The notes beneath the pieces were generated by a model, which saw only the letters and a list, made by a program, of their open reading frames with translations, was not told the DNA's origin and did no database searches. A stretch of 64,000 nt of DNA. Source: Candidatus Roseilinea sp. (GTDB lineage Bacteria; Chloroflexota; Anaerolineae; J036; Brachytrichaceae). Made by a program: the position numbers and the translations under genes. Shown in pieces: positions 16,630-25,884 of the stretch (positions are counted from its first letter, which is position 1; every line of letters begins with the position of its first letter). Location: the NCBI GenBank assembly GCA_026003755.1, contig BPHV01000001.1:186001-250000 (forward strand). Reading direction: 5' to 3'.

Positions 16630-17601
16630 TCACCTCCTTCTGACAAGATTGTTGATTAGTACAGCTAGGATCAGCACCAGGCCGATCACCATGAACGTAG
16701 CATCGCCTTTGACACCTGTGAGCAGCAGTCCATTACGCAGCAGCGTGATAATGAGCAAGCCCAATACTGTGCCGATGATGCTTCCGCTGCCACCGAAGAT
16801 ACTTGTGCCGCCGAGCACGACGGCAGCAATCACATCTAGCTCCAGACCAGTCGCTGCATCGGCTCGCGTGGTGGTGACGCGCGAGGTAAAGATGAAGGCA
16901 GCTAGGCCGGCCATCAATCCACTGGCCGTGTAGAGCGTAAACTTCACCTGCTCGACCGGAATACCCGAGTAGCGCGCAGCGACCTCATTGTTACCGATAG
17001 CATACACCCAGCGCCCAAAACCCGTGCGCGAGAGCGCCAAATGAGCAATTGCGATCAGCACAACTAAGATGATGAATTGGGTAGGGAAGGGGCCGATCTG
17101 CCCTTGCCCCCAGAAGGCAAACTCCTCAGGGAAGCCACGCGCGGAGCGTGCCTGGCTGATGCCGAACGAGAACCCCCGGTAGATTGCCAGCGTGGCCAAC
17201 GTCGCGATTAGCGGCGGGACGCGCACATAGGCAACCAGCAAACCGTTGACCGCCCCACCCAACAACCCCGTTAGCAGACAGATCAGAACAGCGAGTGGCA
17301 ACGGCAAACCGACTAACTGCCAGGAAAAGCCGAGCATCACCGCGCTCCACGCCAGCATTGAGCCGACAGAGAGGTCAATACCGCCGCTGATGATAATGAG
17401 CGTCATCGGCAGCGCCAGCAACGCCGTCTCGGTGAACAAGCGCGTTTGGTTGAGCAGGTTATTCACCGTGAGAAAACGGTCGGAGAGTAGCGAGAGACCG
17501 ACGATGATCACAAACAAAACAATGAATAGCACGCCCTCCTGAGTACGCAGTAAATTGGTAAGGTGCTTGCGCTCCGGCGCCACAGCAGTCGTCTCAGTCA
17601 T
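16630..17601 (-). CDS. Sugar ABC transporter permease (RbsC/RhaP family)
   Basis: The 323-residue polytopic protein is of the BPD_transp_2 family. Its hallmark segments are IIISGGIDLSVGSMLAWSAV near residue 70, GGAVNGLLVAYVRVPPLIATL near 110, and the cytoplasmic loop YAIGNNEVAARYSGIPVEQVK. The ATG at 17601 overlaps the stop of the upstream permease gene as ATGA, so translation is probably coupled; the longer open frame to 17676 is not needed. It forms the membrane channel together with the neighbouring permease. Confidence 0.93.
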   Translation of the reverse strand: MTETTAVAPERKHLTNLLRTQEGVLFIVLFVIIVGLSLLSDRFLTVNNLLNQTRLFTETALLALPMTLIIISGGIDLSVGSMLAWSAVMLGFSWQLVGLPLPLAVLICLLTGLLGGAVNGLLVAYVRVPPLIATLATLAIYRGFSFGISQARSARGFPEEFAFWGQGQIGPFPTQFIILVVLIAIAHLALSRTGFGRWVYAIGNNEVAARYSGIPVEQVKFTLYTASGLMAGLAAFIFTSRVTTTRADAATGLELDVIAAVVLGGTSIFGGSGSIIGTVLGLLIITLLRNGLLLTGVKGDATFMVIGLVLILAVLINNLVRRR

Positions 17602-18569
17602 GTCTGTCGCCTTCGTCGAACCACATCTACTAGCACAGTCAGCAAAATCAATCCACCCTGAACGGCTTGCAGCCAAAACGGCGACACTTTCAAGAAGATA
17701 GAAGCAGTGCCGATCAGACTAATGAGCAGCGAGCCAAGCAGCGCCCCGACCACGGTGCCTGTGCCTCCCAGGATGCTCACGCCACCGACCACAGCACCGC
17801 TGATGACGGCCAGCTCAAAGCCCTGTCCGGCGTTGGACTGAATGGCTGTGAACCGGCTGGCATACAGCACTGCCGCCAATCCGACGAGCAGGCCGTTCAT
17901 CACGAAGACGAAGATATGCACCCGCCGCGGATCAATGCCAGCCAGACGTGCCGCCTCAGCATTGCCGCCTACAGCGTAGATGGCACGGCCAAAGCGGTGA
18001 TACCTCATGAATAGCCCGACCAAGATGGTCACCCCAATCATCACCCAGATTGGATTGGGGATACTGAGTGTGCTGCGCTGGCTGAAGAAGAATTCCTCCG
18101 GTAGGCTCTCGATCCATCGGCCTTGCGTCACCAGGATCAGCCCGCCGCGCAGAATACTCAACATTCCCAGCGTGACAACAATGGCGGGAATGCGCGCATA
18201 GGCGACCAGCACGCCGTTGATTGCACCCATCAATCCACCAGCGACGATGGCCACCAGGAAGGCGATCACTATCGGCGTGCCGTTGCGCGCCAGTTCACCA
18301 GCGATCGTGGCACACACGCCCAGCATCGAGCCGACCGAGATATCAATGTTGCCGCTCACGATCACCATCGTCATGCCAGCTGCAGCGACGGCGATATAGG
18401 CGGTATTCACAGCAATGTCAAGCAGATTCGTCGCGCTGAAGAAATCGGGGTTAGCCAACGATACGACGAAGGTCAAAGCAAAGATAGCTGCTGCGATAAC
18501 AGCCTCTTGCTGAGCTAACTGCCTACGTCCCCGGGGAGGGTGTGTCAATCGTCTGACCTGCGTCGCCAT
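17598..18569 (-). CDS. Sugar ABC transporter permease (RbsC/RhaQ family)
   Basis: The 323-residue protein resembles its neighbour: VIVSGNIDISVGSMLGVCAT near residue 70, MGAINGVLVAYARIPAIVVTL near 115, and YAVGGNAEAARLAGIDPRRV. About ten transmembrane segments are expected. Two related but distinct permeases next to each other indicate a heterodimeric channel, as in rhamnose and autoinducer-2 importers. It starts 15 bases after the ATPase stop and ends in an ATGA overlap with the next permease. Confidence 0.93.
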   Translation of the reverse strand: MATQVRRLTHPPRGRRQLAQQEAVIAAAIFALTFVVSLANPDFFSATNLLDIAVNTAYIAVAAAGMTMVIVSGNIDISVGSMLGVCATIAGELARNGTPIVIAFLVAIVAGGLMGAINGVLVAYARIPAIVVTLGMLSILRGGLILVTQGRWIESLPEEFFFSQRSTLSIPNPIWVMIGVTILVGLFMRYHRFGRAIYAVGGNAEAARLAGIDPRRVHIFVFVMNGLLVGLAAVLYASRFTAIQSNAGQGFELAVISGAVVGGVSILGGTGTVVGALLGSLLISLIGTASIFLKVSPFWLQAVQGGLILLTVLVDVVRRRRQT

Positions 18570-18584
18570 TGGGCTCCTTCTGGC

Positions 18585-20108
18585 TTATGAAGCTAGCACC
18601 GGTTCACTGCGCAGGTCGTCTGCGCCCATCGCCGCGGCAATGACGGCCTCCTGAGTAGCATGCGCGCGATCCAATTCGGCGACGATCTCGCCCCGGCGCA
18701 TCACCAGCACACGGTCACTCATACCTAGGATTTCAGGCAGCTCGGACGAGATCATTAGGATGGCGAGGCCCTGTTGGGCAAGCATACTCATCAGCCGGTG
18801 AATCTCTGCCTTCGCGCCTACGTCAATTCCACGCGTCGGCTCATCCAGGATCAGCACGCGTGGCTTAGACGCCAGCCACTTTGCTACGACGACCTTCTGC
18901 TGGTTACCGCCGGAAAGGTTGCCTACCCGCTGCGCGAATGATGGCGTGCGAATGCGCAGTAGATCCACATATTCTTGCGTCAAGCGCGCCTCACGGTCGT
19001 AATCAACGAAGCCGTGACGCAGGAGCCAGCGCAGCACAGCCAACGTGACGTTCTCGCGCACATTCATCTGCACCAGCAGCCCCTGATTCTTGCGGTCCTC
19101 AGGCACATAGGCGATGCCGAGCCCCATCGCGTCGCGCGGGTTGTTAATGCGTACTGCACGCCCCTCGATACGCACTTCGCCCGACTGGGCAGGCGTGATA
19201 CCGAAAAGCACCTGTGCCAGTTCGGAGCGACCTGCACCGACCAACCCAGCTAACCCAACGATTTCACCACGACGCAAAGTAAAGCTGACGTTGCGTATCT
19301 TCCCGCCGTAGCCCAGATTGCATACATCGAGTACGACGTCTCCGGGTTGCACATCCTCCTTAGGATAGAGTGTGTCCAGCGTACGGCCTACCATCATGCG
19401 GATCAGCTCTGCCTGGTTGGTCTTCGACACTGTCATCGTCTCACCCACCACCTGCCCATCGCGCAGCACGGTCACACGATCGGCGAGCAAAAACACTTCC
19501 TCCAGGCGATGGCTGATGTAGATGATGGCAACGCCACGCTCGCGCAAACGCCGGACGATCTCAAAAAGCCGATCCACGTCGTGCTTGGTCAAAGCCGCCG
19601 TCGGCTCATCCATGATCAGGATGCGTGCATTCTGTGAAAGTGCCTTAGCGATCTCGATACGTTGCTGATTGCCTACACTCAGCCCGCGCACAGGCTGTGT
19701 TACATCGAGGTCGCTAGCGTCTAATTCCTGCAAGATGGCACGCGCCTGCTCCTCCATGCGCTGCCAGTTCACCAGCCAGCGTGCCCCAGGCTGGTGGCCC
19801 ATGAAGATGTTCTCGGCTATGGTCAAGTCTGGATAGAGGCTCAGCTCTTGATAAATGGCAGCGATGCCCAGCGATAGGCCATGGCGCGTGTCGGGAATGC
19901 GGATAGGCTGTCCACGCAGGAGAATCTCGCCGCTGTCAGGTTGGTATGCGCCGGTGAGGATCTTGATCAACGTAGACTTCCCTGCACCATTTTCGCCGAG
20001 TAATGCATGCACTTCGCCCTCTCGCACGGCGAAGCTGACTCGATCGAGCGCGCGCACACCGGGGAATTGCTTACTGATCTCACGAAGCTCGATAATTGGC
20101 GTGGTCAT
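18585..20108 (-). CDS. Sugar ABC transporter ATPase with two nucleotide-binding domains (RbsA/MglA type)
   Basis: The 507-residue protein contains two fused ABC domains. The first has Walker A GENGAGKST (near residue 38), signature LSVGNQQRIEIAKAL and Walker B ILIMDEPTAAL. The second has a degenerate Walker A (GLVGAGRSELAQVLFG) with signature LSGGNQQKVVVAKWL and ILDEPTRGIDVG, the usual asymmetry of this subfamily. It powers import of a monosaccharide. The ATG at 20108 fits the family start (MTTPIIELREISKQFPGV); the open frame extends to 20123 with no added motif. It is the first gene of the operon. Confidence 0.95.
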   Translation of the reverse strand: MTTPIIELREISKQFPGVRALDRVSFAVREGEVHALLGENGAGKSTLIKILTGAYQPDSGEILLRGQPIRIPDTRHGLSLGIAAIYQELSLYPDLTIAENIFMGHQPGARWLVNWQRMEEQARAILQELDASDLDVTQPVRGLSVGNQQRIEIAKALSQNARILIMDEPTAALTKHDVDRLFEIVRRLRERGVAIIYISHRLEEVFLLADRVTVLRDGQVVGETMTVSKTNQAELIRMMVGRTLDTLYPKEDVQPGDVVLDVCNLGYGGKIRNVSFTLRRGEIVGLAGLVGAGRSELAQVLFGITPAQSGEVRIEGRAVRINNPRDAMGLGIAYVPEDRKNQGLLVQMNVRENVTLAVLRWLLRHGFVDYDREARLTQEYVDLLRIRTPSFAQRVGNLSGGNQQKVVVAKWLASKPRVLILDEPTRGIDVGAKAEIHRLMSMLAQQGLAILMISSELPEILGMSDRVLVMRRGEIVAELDRAHATQEAVIAAAMGADDLRSEPVLAS

Positions 20109-20253
20109 TCGGCGACGCTGCAAAGTTTATTCGCAAGCCGGGGTTCGAGCAAGTTTGTCATTTCATGTTGGGCAAGAGCTACTGACTGCACCCGCCGTTA
20201 GAATCCTGGCTACTGCTGGGAGCAGTCCGACCGGCTCGGTCGAGATCGCATTC

Positions 20254-20267
20254 GTCCGGCGCCGGAC
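20254..20267. promoter_or_regulatory. Perfect 14-base palindrome in the divergent ABC/pullulanase intergenic region
   Basis: GTCCGGCGCCGGAC is self-complementary over all 14 bases and lies 18 bases upstream of the pullulanase ATG. The region 20109-20285 must hold promoters for both the sugar ABC operon (leftward) and the pullulanase gene (rightward). The palindrome could be a repressor operator or a small hairpin; the sequence alone does not decide. No clear -35/-10 pair was seen nearby. Confidence 0.3.
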
Positions 20268-20285
20268 CGCACAGGTGATGAGCAC

Positions 20286-23200
20286 ATGAAGAAACTCCTG
20301 CCCCTCCTACTCTGTCTAGCTCTGGGCATCGCACACCGGCCGACAATGCCTACGGCTGCTCAGACCAAACAGCCCCGCACCGTCACCATCCCCGGCACCA
20401 TCCAAAGCAAATTGGGCTGCCCGGGCGACTGGCAACCGAGCTGCTCGAAGACCTTCCTCACCCTAGACCCCGTCTCAGGCTTGTGGGTGGGCGAATTCGC
20501 GCTGCCTCCCGGCGACTACGAGTACAAGGTCGCCATTGACGGTTCATGGGACGAGAACTACGGCGGGAAGGCCGATCGCAACGGCCCCAACGTGCTGCTG
20601 CGGCTATCTCAGCCGGTCAAGGTGCGCTTCTACTATGACCACACAACGCACTTGGTCGTGGATAGCGTAAACGGTATGCTGCCCGTTGTTGTAGGCAACT
20701 TTCAGCGCGCGCTCGGCTGCGCCCAAGATGACGATGCGACCTGCCTGGCCGGCTTCATGCTCGACCCAGAGTTTGACGGCACCTACAGCTTCATCACGCG
20801 CAAGCTCCCGCCCGGGCGCTACGAAGCGCGCGTGGCCATTGATAGCCGCCCTGGTAAGTTCTACGGCGATGCCCAGGGCAAGCCGGTGCGCTTCGTCGTG
20901 CGCGCAGCAGGCGAAGAAGTGTTCTTCGGCTTCGATCCGGCGGCCAAGCAGCTCACGGTGAGCACCGAAGGCGCGCCCAAGGGCAACATCAGCCGCCAAC
21001 GCGCGCACTGGGTGAGCCGTGACGTCATCCTGTGGGACGTGCCCTTCACCCCAAACAACGTGTATTTGCTGCACAGCAGCGCCAGGGCCGGCTTGCGCCT
21101 AACGCCGCGCGGCATCACCGGTGCAACGCAAACGATCACGCTGACCCGCAGCACCGCGACTGATGATCGCATCTTTGAGCGCTTCCCCCACCTGATCGGC
21201 CTGACCTCGCTGCGCATTGCGCCAAGCGATCTGCCGAAGATTGCCGAGATGCTGCGCGGCCAGGTTGCGGTCGAAGCGCGCGACGGGAGCGGCCGCATGA
21301 TTGACAGCACCGGCCTGCAAATCCCCGGCGTGCTCGACGACCTCTACGCCGAGCGCGCCCGTGCCGCCTCGCTCGGCCCAACTTTCAAGAATGGACGGCC
21401 CACGCTGTCCGTCTGGGCGCCCACTGCCCGCAGCGTCAAACTACACCTCTTCGCCGACGCCACTGGTGACGCCAGGCAAATCATCCCCATGACACTCGAT
21501 CCGGCCAGCGGCGTCTGGACGGTCACCGGCGCGCCTGCATGGAAGAATCGCTTCTACCTCTACGAAGTTGAGGTGTTCGCGCCGTCCACCGGTCGCATCG
21601 AGAAAAACCTCGTCACGGATCCATACTCGGTCAGCCTCTCGACCAACAGCAAGCGCAGTCAGATCGTGGACCTGAACGACCCGGCGCTGCAGCCAGCAGG
21701 GTGGGGCAGCCTGAAGAAGCCCTCATTAGACGCGCCCGAAGATGCCGTAATCTATGAGCTGCACGTGCGCGACTTCAGCGCGCGCGACCCGAGCATACCG
21801 GAGCAACTGCGGGGCACATTCGCCGCATTCACGCTGGCCGACTCGAACGGCATGCGTCACCTGCGCGCGCTAGCTCAGGCCGGGCTTACGCACATCCATC
21901 TACTGCCGGCCTTCGATTGCGCCACCATCAACGAAGACAAATCACAGTGGAAGCAAGCCGACTTCACTGCGCTGGCCAAGCTGCCCCCCGACTCCGAGGG
22001 GCAGCAAGCTGCCATCACCGCTATCGCCGACGCCGACCCGTTTAACTGGTGCTATGACCCGTTCCACTACAACGTCCCGGAGGGGAGCTATGCAACCGTC
22101 CCCAACGGCCCACGGCGCATCCTCGAATTCCGGCAGATGGTGCAGGCGCTGAACACCACCGGCTTGCGCGTGGTCATGGACGTGGTGTTCAACCACACCA
22201 GCCAATCCGGCCAAAGCGAGAAGTCGGTGCTGGACAAAGTGGTGCCCGGCTATTACTACCGCCTCAACCGCGACGGCGCCGTGGAGCGCAGCACGTGCTG
22301 CGAGAATACGGCCACCGAACACGCCATGATGGAGAAGCTGATGCTCGACTCGGTGCGCCTGTGGGCCACAGCCTATAAGGTGGATGGTTTCCGCTTCGAC
22401 CTAATGGGCCATCACATGCTGCGCAACATGCAGGCCGTGCGCGCCATGCTGGATGCGCTGACGCCCAAGCGCGACGGCGTGGATGGCAAAGCCATCATCG
22501 TTTATGGCGAGGGGTGGGACTTCGGCGAGGTGGCCAACAACCGGCGCGGCATCAACGCCAGCCAGCTCAACCTGGCCGGCACGGGCATCGGCTCATTCAA
22601 CGACCGGCTGCGCGACGCCGCGCGCGGTGGCAACCCGTTCGACGATCGCCGGTTGCAAGGCTTCATCACCGGCCTGGGCACTGCGCCGAACAACGCGCCG
22701 GGCCTGGCACAGGGCGACCTGGCTACCCAACGCAGCAAGTTGATCAGCCAAGCGCGTTGGATTCGTCTTGGGTTGGCCGGCAACCTGCGCGACTACGAAC
22801 TGGTCGAAGGCAACCGCAAGACCCGCGGCGATGCGGTCATCTACAACGGCAAGCCAGCCGGCTACACCGCCGACCCACAGGAGAACGTGCTCTACGTCTC
22901 GGCGCATGACAACGAGACGCTGTTCGACAAGATTCAGTGGGCCGCACCCATCAGCGCCACGATGGCCGAGCGCGTGCGCATGAACAACCTCGGGATTGCC
23001 CTGGTCATGTTGGGGCAGGGCATACCTTTCTTCCATGCCGGCGATGACCTGCTGCGCTCCAAATCGCTCGACCGTGATAGCTATAACTCCGGCGACTGGT
23101 TCAACTGGCTCGACTTCACCTATCAAGCGAACAACTGGGGCGCCGGCCTGCCGCTGGCCGGGCCGAATCGAGAGCGCTGGTCACTCATGCGCCCGCTGTT

Positions 23201-23618
23201 GGCTAATCCCGCCCTACGCGCTTCCCCGGCCGACATTGCGTTTGCCCGCGATTACTTTCGCGACATGTTGCGCATCCGCCGCAGCTCGCCGCTCTTCCGG
23301 CTGAGAACCGCTGATCAGGTCAAAGCCCGCGTGGCCTTCTACAATGCCGGACTCGACCAAATCCCCGGCTTGATCGTGATGCAGATCTCCGACCCGGCAA
23401 GCGACGAACTGGATGCACAGTTCACCCGCGTCATCGTCCTGTTCAATGCTGCGCCAAGCGAGGTGACCTTCACCGAGCCGGCGCTGCGCGGGCTGAGGCT
23501 GGCGCTGCACCCGATCCAAGCTGCCGGCAGCGATCCGCTCGTCAAACGCGCGCGTTACGACGCCGCCTCTGGCACGTTCACCATTCCAGGACGCACGACG
23601 GTAGTATTTGTGGAGTAG
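20286..23618 (+). CDS. pulA: Secreted pullulanase-type alpha-1,6-glucosidase (GH13)
   Basis: The 1110-residue protein has a signal peptide (MKKLLPLLLCLALGIAH). Two X25-like modules follow (residues of about 30-130, with LGCPGDWQPSC, and 130-240). Next come an N-terminal pullulanase beta domain, a CBM48-like module (PTLSVWAPTARSVKLHLF, near 380) and the GH13 barrel. Catalytic residues are Asp705 in DGFRFD, Glu742 in YGEGWDF and Asp875 in SAHDNE; the YELHVRDF motif is present. A DUF3372-like C-terminal domain closes the protein. It hydrolyses alpha-1,6 branches of pullulan, starch or glycogen outside the cytoplasm. The start has an AGGTGATG site. A kinase gene follows after two bases. Confidence 0.93.
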   Translation: MKKLLPLLLCLALGIAHRPTMPTAAQTKQPRTVTIPGTIQSKLGCPGDWQPSCSKTFLTLDPVSGLWVGEFALPPGDYEYKVAIDGSWDENYGGKADRNGPNVLLRLSQPVKVRFYYDHTTHLVVDSVNGMLPVVVGNFQRALGCAQDDDATCLAGFMLDPEFDGTYSFITRKLPPGRYEARVAIDSRPGKFYGDAQGKPVRFVVRAAGEEVFFGFDPAAKQLTVSTEGAPKGNISRQRAHWVSRDVILWDVPFTPNNVYLLHSSARAGLRLTPRGITGATQTITLTRSTATDDRIFERFPHLIGLTSLRIAPSDLPKIAEMLRGQVAVEARDGSGRMIDSTGLQIPGVLDDLYAERARAASLGPTFKNGRPTLSVWAPTARSVKLHLFADATGDARQIIPMTLDPASGVWTVTGAPAWKNRFYLYEVEVFAPSTGRIEKNLVTDPYSVSLSTNSKRSQIVDLNDPALQPAGWGSLKKPSLDAPEDAVIYELHVRDFSARDPSIPEQLRGTFAAFTLADSNGMRHLRALAQAGLTHIHLLPAFDCATINEDKSQWKQADFTALAKLPPDSEGQQAAITAIADADPFNWCYDPFHYNVPEGSYATVPNGPRRILEFRQMVQALNTTGLRVVMDVVFNHTSQSGQSEKSVLDKVVPGYYYRLNRDGAVERSTCCENTATEHAMMEKLMLDSVRLWATAYKVDGFRFDLMGHHMLRNMQAVRAMLDALTPKRDGVDGKAIIVYGEGWDFGEVANNRRGINASQLNLAGTGIGSFNDRLRDAARGGNPFDDRRLQGFITGLGTAPNNAPGLAQGDLATQRSKLISQARWIRLGLAGNLRDYELVEGNRKTRGDAVIYNGKPAGYTADPQENVLYVSAHDNETLFDKIQWAAPISATMAERVRMNNLGIALVMLGQGIPFFHAGDDLLRSKSLDRDSYNSGDWFNWLDFTYQANNWGAGLPLAGPNRERWSLMRPLLANPALRASPADIAFARDYFRDMLRIRRSSPLFRLRTADQVKARVAFYNAGLDQIPGLIVMQISDPASDELDAQFTRVIVLFNAAPSEVTFTEPALRGLRLALHPIQAAGSDPLVKRARYDAASGTFTIPGRTTVVFVE

Positions 23619-23620
23619 TG

Positions 23621-25021
23621 ATGTTAGCGTCGCCCGGTGCCAACATGCTCTCCCTCGGCCTCGATATCGGCACGACGACCATCGCCGCCCTCGCCTTCGA
23701 CGTGGCAGCGATGCGCATCGTCGCGCACGCTTCCGCATTGAACGATGCTACCTGCACGCCTGCGGATAAACGCGCCGAGGGTTGGGCCGAGCTCGACCTG
23801 AATCGCACATTCGATGTTGTTCTCCATGCGCTGGAACGGGTCGTAGCCGATCTCGGGCCACACGCCGGCCGGGTGCACACGATCGGCGTGACCGGCCAGA
23901 TGCACGGCGTGGCATTTCTGGGGCGTGATCTGCGTCCCGTTCGGCCGGCAATCACTTGGCAGGATCATCGAGCGCAAGACATGATCCCTGAGTTCATCGT
24001 CCGCGCAGGTGGGGAAGGGGCATTCGCGAATATGGGCTGCCTGCCCGCTGCCGGCTATCTGGGGCCGACGCTCTATTGGCTGCGCCGGCGCGATGCCTTG
24101 CCCGACGCATACGCCTGCTGCATCCCCGATGCCATCGCTGCCATGCTGGTAGCGCAGCCGCCGGTCAGTGACCCAACGATGGCTGCCTCAACCGGCCTGT
24201 TCGACATCCTGCATCAACGATGGGACGAGGCGCTCCTGAACGCGCTCGAGATGCCGGCGCACCTACTTCCGCCGGTCGTTGAGTCCGGGGCACGGGTGGG
24301 GCACCTGCAGACCGGCCTGGCGCAGCGCCTCGGCCTGCCGGATCACGTTGTGGTCGGCGCAGCGCTGGGCGATCATCAAGCCAGCCTCATCGGCAGCCGG
24401 TGCGACGTCCCCGGCCAGCTTCATATCAACATCGGGACGAGCGGCCAGGTCTCGCTGGTCGTCAACCACTTCGCACCGGCCATGGCGGAACATGGAATCG
24501 AGACGCGCCCGTTCCCGGGGCGACGCTTCATCTTGACCGGCGCGGCATTGTGCGGCGGCGACGCGCTGGCGCTCCTGCGGCGTTTCTTCGCCGATGCGCT
24601 CGTCATCTTCGGCGCACACGTGCCGGACGGTGACACGATGTTCGCGGCGATGCTTACCGCAGCGGCCGGCATTCCCCCCGGCGCAGATGGGCTGCGCCTC
24701 TGGCCGACCTTCGACGGCGCGCGCCATCGCCCGGGGTCGAGCGCCGCGTTCACTGGCCTGCGCCGCGCCAACTTCACGCCGGCGCATGTCATCCATGCCA
24801 CCATCGAGGGCATCGCAGACGAACTCGGCGCGTTCTATGACGCAATGCGCGAAGCCGGTTTCGCGGGCCAGTCACTGGCCGGAGCAGGCAACGCCCTCAG
24901 GCGCAACATGCTGCTGCGCCGGGCCGTCGAGCGGCGCTTCGGGATGCCGCTGCACATGCCGCCGTGGGAAGCGGAGGCGGCCGTCGGTGCGGCGATCTTA
25001 GCTGCTCAGCTCAACCCCTGA
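23621..25021 (+). CDS. FGGY-family carbohydrate kinase, sedoheptulokinase/xylulokinase-like
   Basis: The 466-residue protein begins LSLGLDIGTTTIAALAFD, the FGGY ATP-binding entry. It carries IGVTGQMHGVAFLG and AITWQDHRA near residues 90-120, and in the C-terminal half INIGTSGQVSLVV and LAGAGNALRRN. The GQMHG motif is shared by xylulokinases and sedoheptulokinases; the sequence between motifs looks closer to the latter, but I would not fix the substrate. I chose the ATG at 23621 because GGAG lies at 23612-23615; GTG 23618 and ATG 23645 are alternatives. It is almost contiguous with the pullulanase gene and overlaps the convergent acylphosphatase gene by 11 bases. Confidence 0.85.
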   Translation: MLASPGANMLSLGLDIGTTTIAALAFDVAAMRIVAHASALNDATCTPADKRAEGWAELDLNRTFDVVLHALERVVADLGPHAGRVHTIGVTGQMHGVAFLGRDLRPVRPAITWQDHRAQDMIPEFIVRAGGEGAFANMGCLPAAGYLGPTLYWLRRRDALPDAYACCIPDAIAAMLVAQPPVSDPTMAASTGLFDILHQRWDEALLNALEMPAHLLPPVVESGARVGHLQTGLAQRLGLPDHVVVGAALGDHQASLIGSRCDVPGQLHINIGTSGQVSLVVNHFAPAMAEHGIETRPFPGRRFILTGAALCGGDALALLRRFFADALVIFGAHVPDGDTMFAAMLTAAAGIPPGADGLRLWPTFDGARHRPGSSAAFTGLRRANFTPAHVIHATIEGIADELGAFYDAMREAGFAGQSLAGAGNALRRNMLLRRAVERRFGMPLHMPPWEAEAAVGAAILAAQLNP

Positions 25022-25292
25022 TCTCGAACGCGGTGAACTCGCCGGTAGCCGGCTGCCAGGTTGCCTCGACACCAATGACGTGTGCCATGGGCGGGCCGGA
25101 ATGCAGGAAGTCGAGCAAACGTTCGAGCTGTGCACGTGTCCCCTCGGCGACGACTTCGACGGCGCCGTCTAGCCGGTTACGTACCCAGCCGGTCAAGAGC
25201 AGACGCTGTGCTTTGCGCTGGGTGTAGTAGCGAAAATTCACGCCCTGCACCCTGCCGCGCACGATTGCGTGGAGACGCATTTGATCTTCCAT
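25011..25292 (-). CDS. acyP: Acylphosphatase
   Basis: The 93-residue protein is of normal family length. The signature VRGRVQGVNFRYYTQRKA holds the phosphate-binding Arg21, and GWVRNRLDG holds the catalytic Asn39. It hydrolyses acyl phosphates such as 1,3-bisphosphoglycerate and carbamoyl phosphate. Its 3' end overlaps the end of the FGGY gene by 11 bases in convergent orientation. Its ATG lies within a CATG shared with a possible start of the divergent membrane protein gene. Confidence 0.95.
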   Translation of the reverse strand: MEDQMRLHAIVRGRVQGVNFRYYTQRKAQRLLLTGWVRNRLDGAVEVVAEGTRAQLERLLDFLHSGPPMAHVIGVEATWQPATGEFTAFEIRG

Positions 25293-25311
25293 GCCGATTT
25301 ACACTATACGC

Positions 25312-25788
25312 ATGATTGATGCGGTTGCTTTTCTCATCAAGGGTGCGCTGATCGGTGGATTGGGTGGGCTGATCTTGCCGACTGTGTGGGTCTCGCTGTT
25401 CTTTGGCCTACGCCCGTTCTTGCAGCAGTTCACCGACGGTAGCGGCATCCTGCAAATCCTCGCCAGCCTGATCGCTATCCCGTTCGGTGCATTCTTCATC
25501 GGCCTGCTTGAGGGTGGGTTGATTGTAACGACGCTGTTTGGCGCGGCTAGCGGCGCCGGCGTCGCGATGCTGGTGTTGGCCTTACGCCGTTTCGTCAGCC
25601 GCCTAGCCATCGCCGGAATTGCGGGTGCGTTGGCTGCGATGGCAGCAGTCTTTCTCATGTACACGCGATCGTCCGAAGTCACGCTGGCCACCGGCCTGGC
25701 CGGACCGGGCCTCTGGTCGCTGCTGGCGACCTATGTTGCCGTTGTGATCTGGTTGGGTTGGCGATTGCAGATCAGCGCAGCGGCATGA
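25312..25788 (+). CDS. Small integral membrane protein of unknown function
   Basis: I do not recognise this 158-residue protein. It has four or five hydrophobic segments (residues of about 5-30, 40-65, 68-90, 100-118 and 130-150) joined by short loops; Gly and Ala are abundant. No enzymatic motif is visible. I chose the ATG at 25312: a TACACT element ends seven bases before it, which would allow a leaderless transcript. An in-frame ATG at 25291 would extend the protein by seven polar residues but coincides with the acylphosphatase start. The gene ends about 100 bases before the recombinase gene. Confidence 0.7.
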   Translation: MIDAVAFLIKGALIGGLGGLILPTVWVSLFFGLRPFLQQFTDGSGILQILASLIAIPFGAFFIGLLEGGLIVTTLFGAASGAGVAMLVLALRRFVSRLAIAGIAGALAAMAAVFLMYTRSSEVTLATGLAGPGLWSLLATYVAVVIWLGWRLQISAAA

Positions 25789-25837
25789 GTGGTGCTTTGA
25801 GTGCTGGTGGGGGCTGGGTGAAGGGGCGTCTGATTTG

Positions 25838-25865
25838 ATGTTACACAATGTTGATTAAGTAACAT
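25838..25865. promoter_or_regulatory. Inverted repeat overlapping the recombinase promoter
   Basis: ATGTTAC (25838-25844) and GTAACAT (25859-25865) are perfect seven-base inverted arms separated by 14 bases. The right arm lies in the spacer of the predicted recombinase promoter. This arrangement suits a repressor operator; a recombinase binding site is an alternative, since Xer-type core sites also consist of short inverted arms. Confidence 0.4.
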
Positions 25866-25878
25866 TTTTTGATAAAAT
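25851..25878 (+). promoter_or_regulatory. Sigma-70-like promoter of the tyrosine recombinase gene
   Basis: TTGATT (25851-25856) and TAAAAT (25873-25878) are separated by 16 bases. The -10 element ends only six bases before the GTG start at 25885, so the transcript is probably leaderless. The local AT richness is striking against the GC-rich surroundings. Confidence 0.6.
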
Positions 25879-25884
25879 GCGGAC

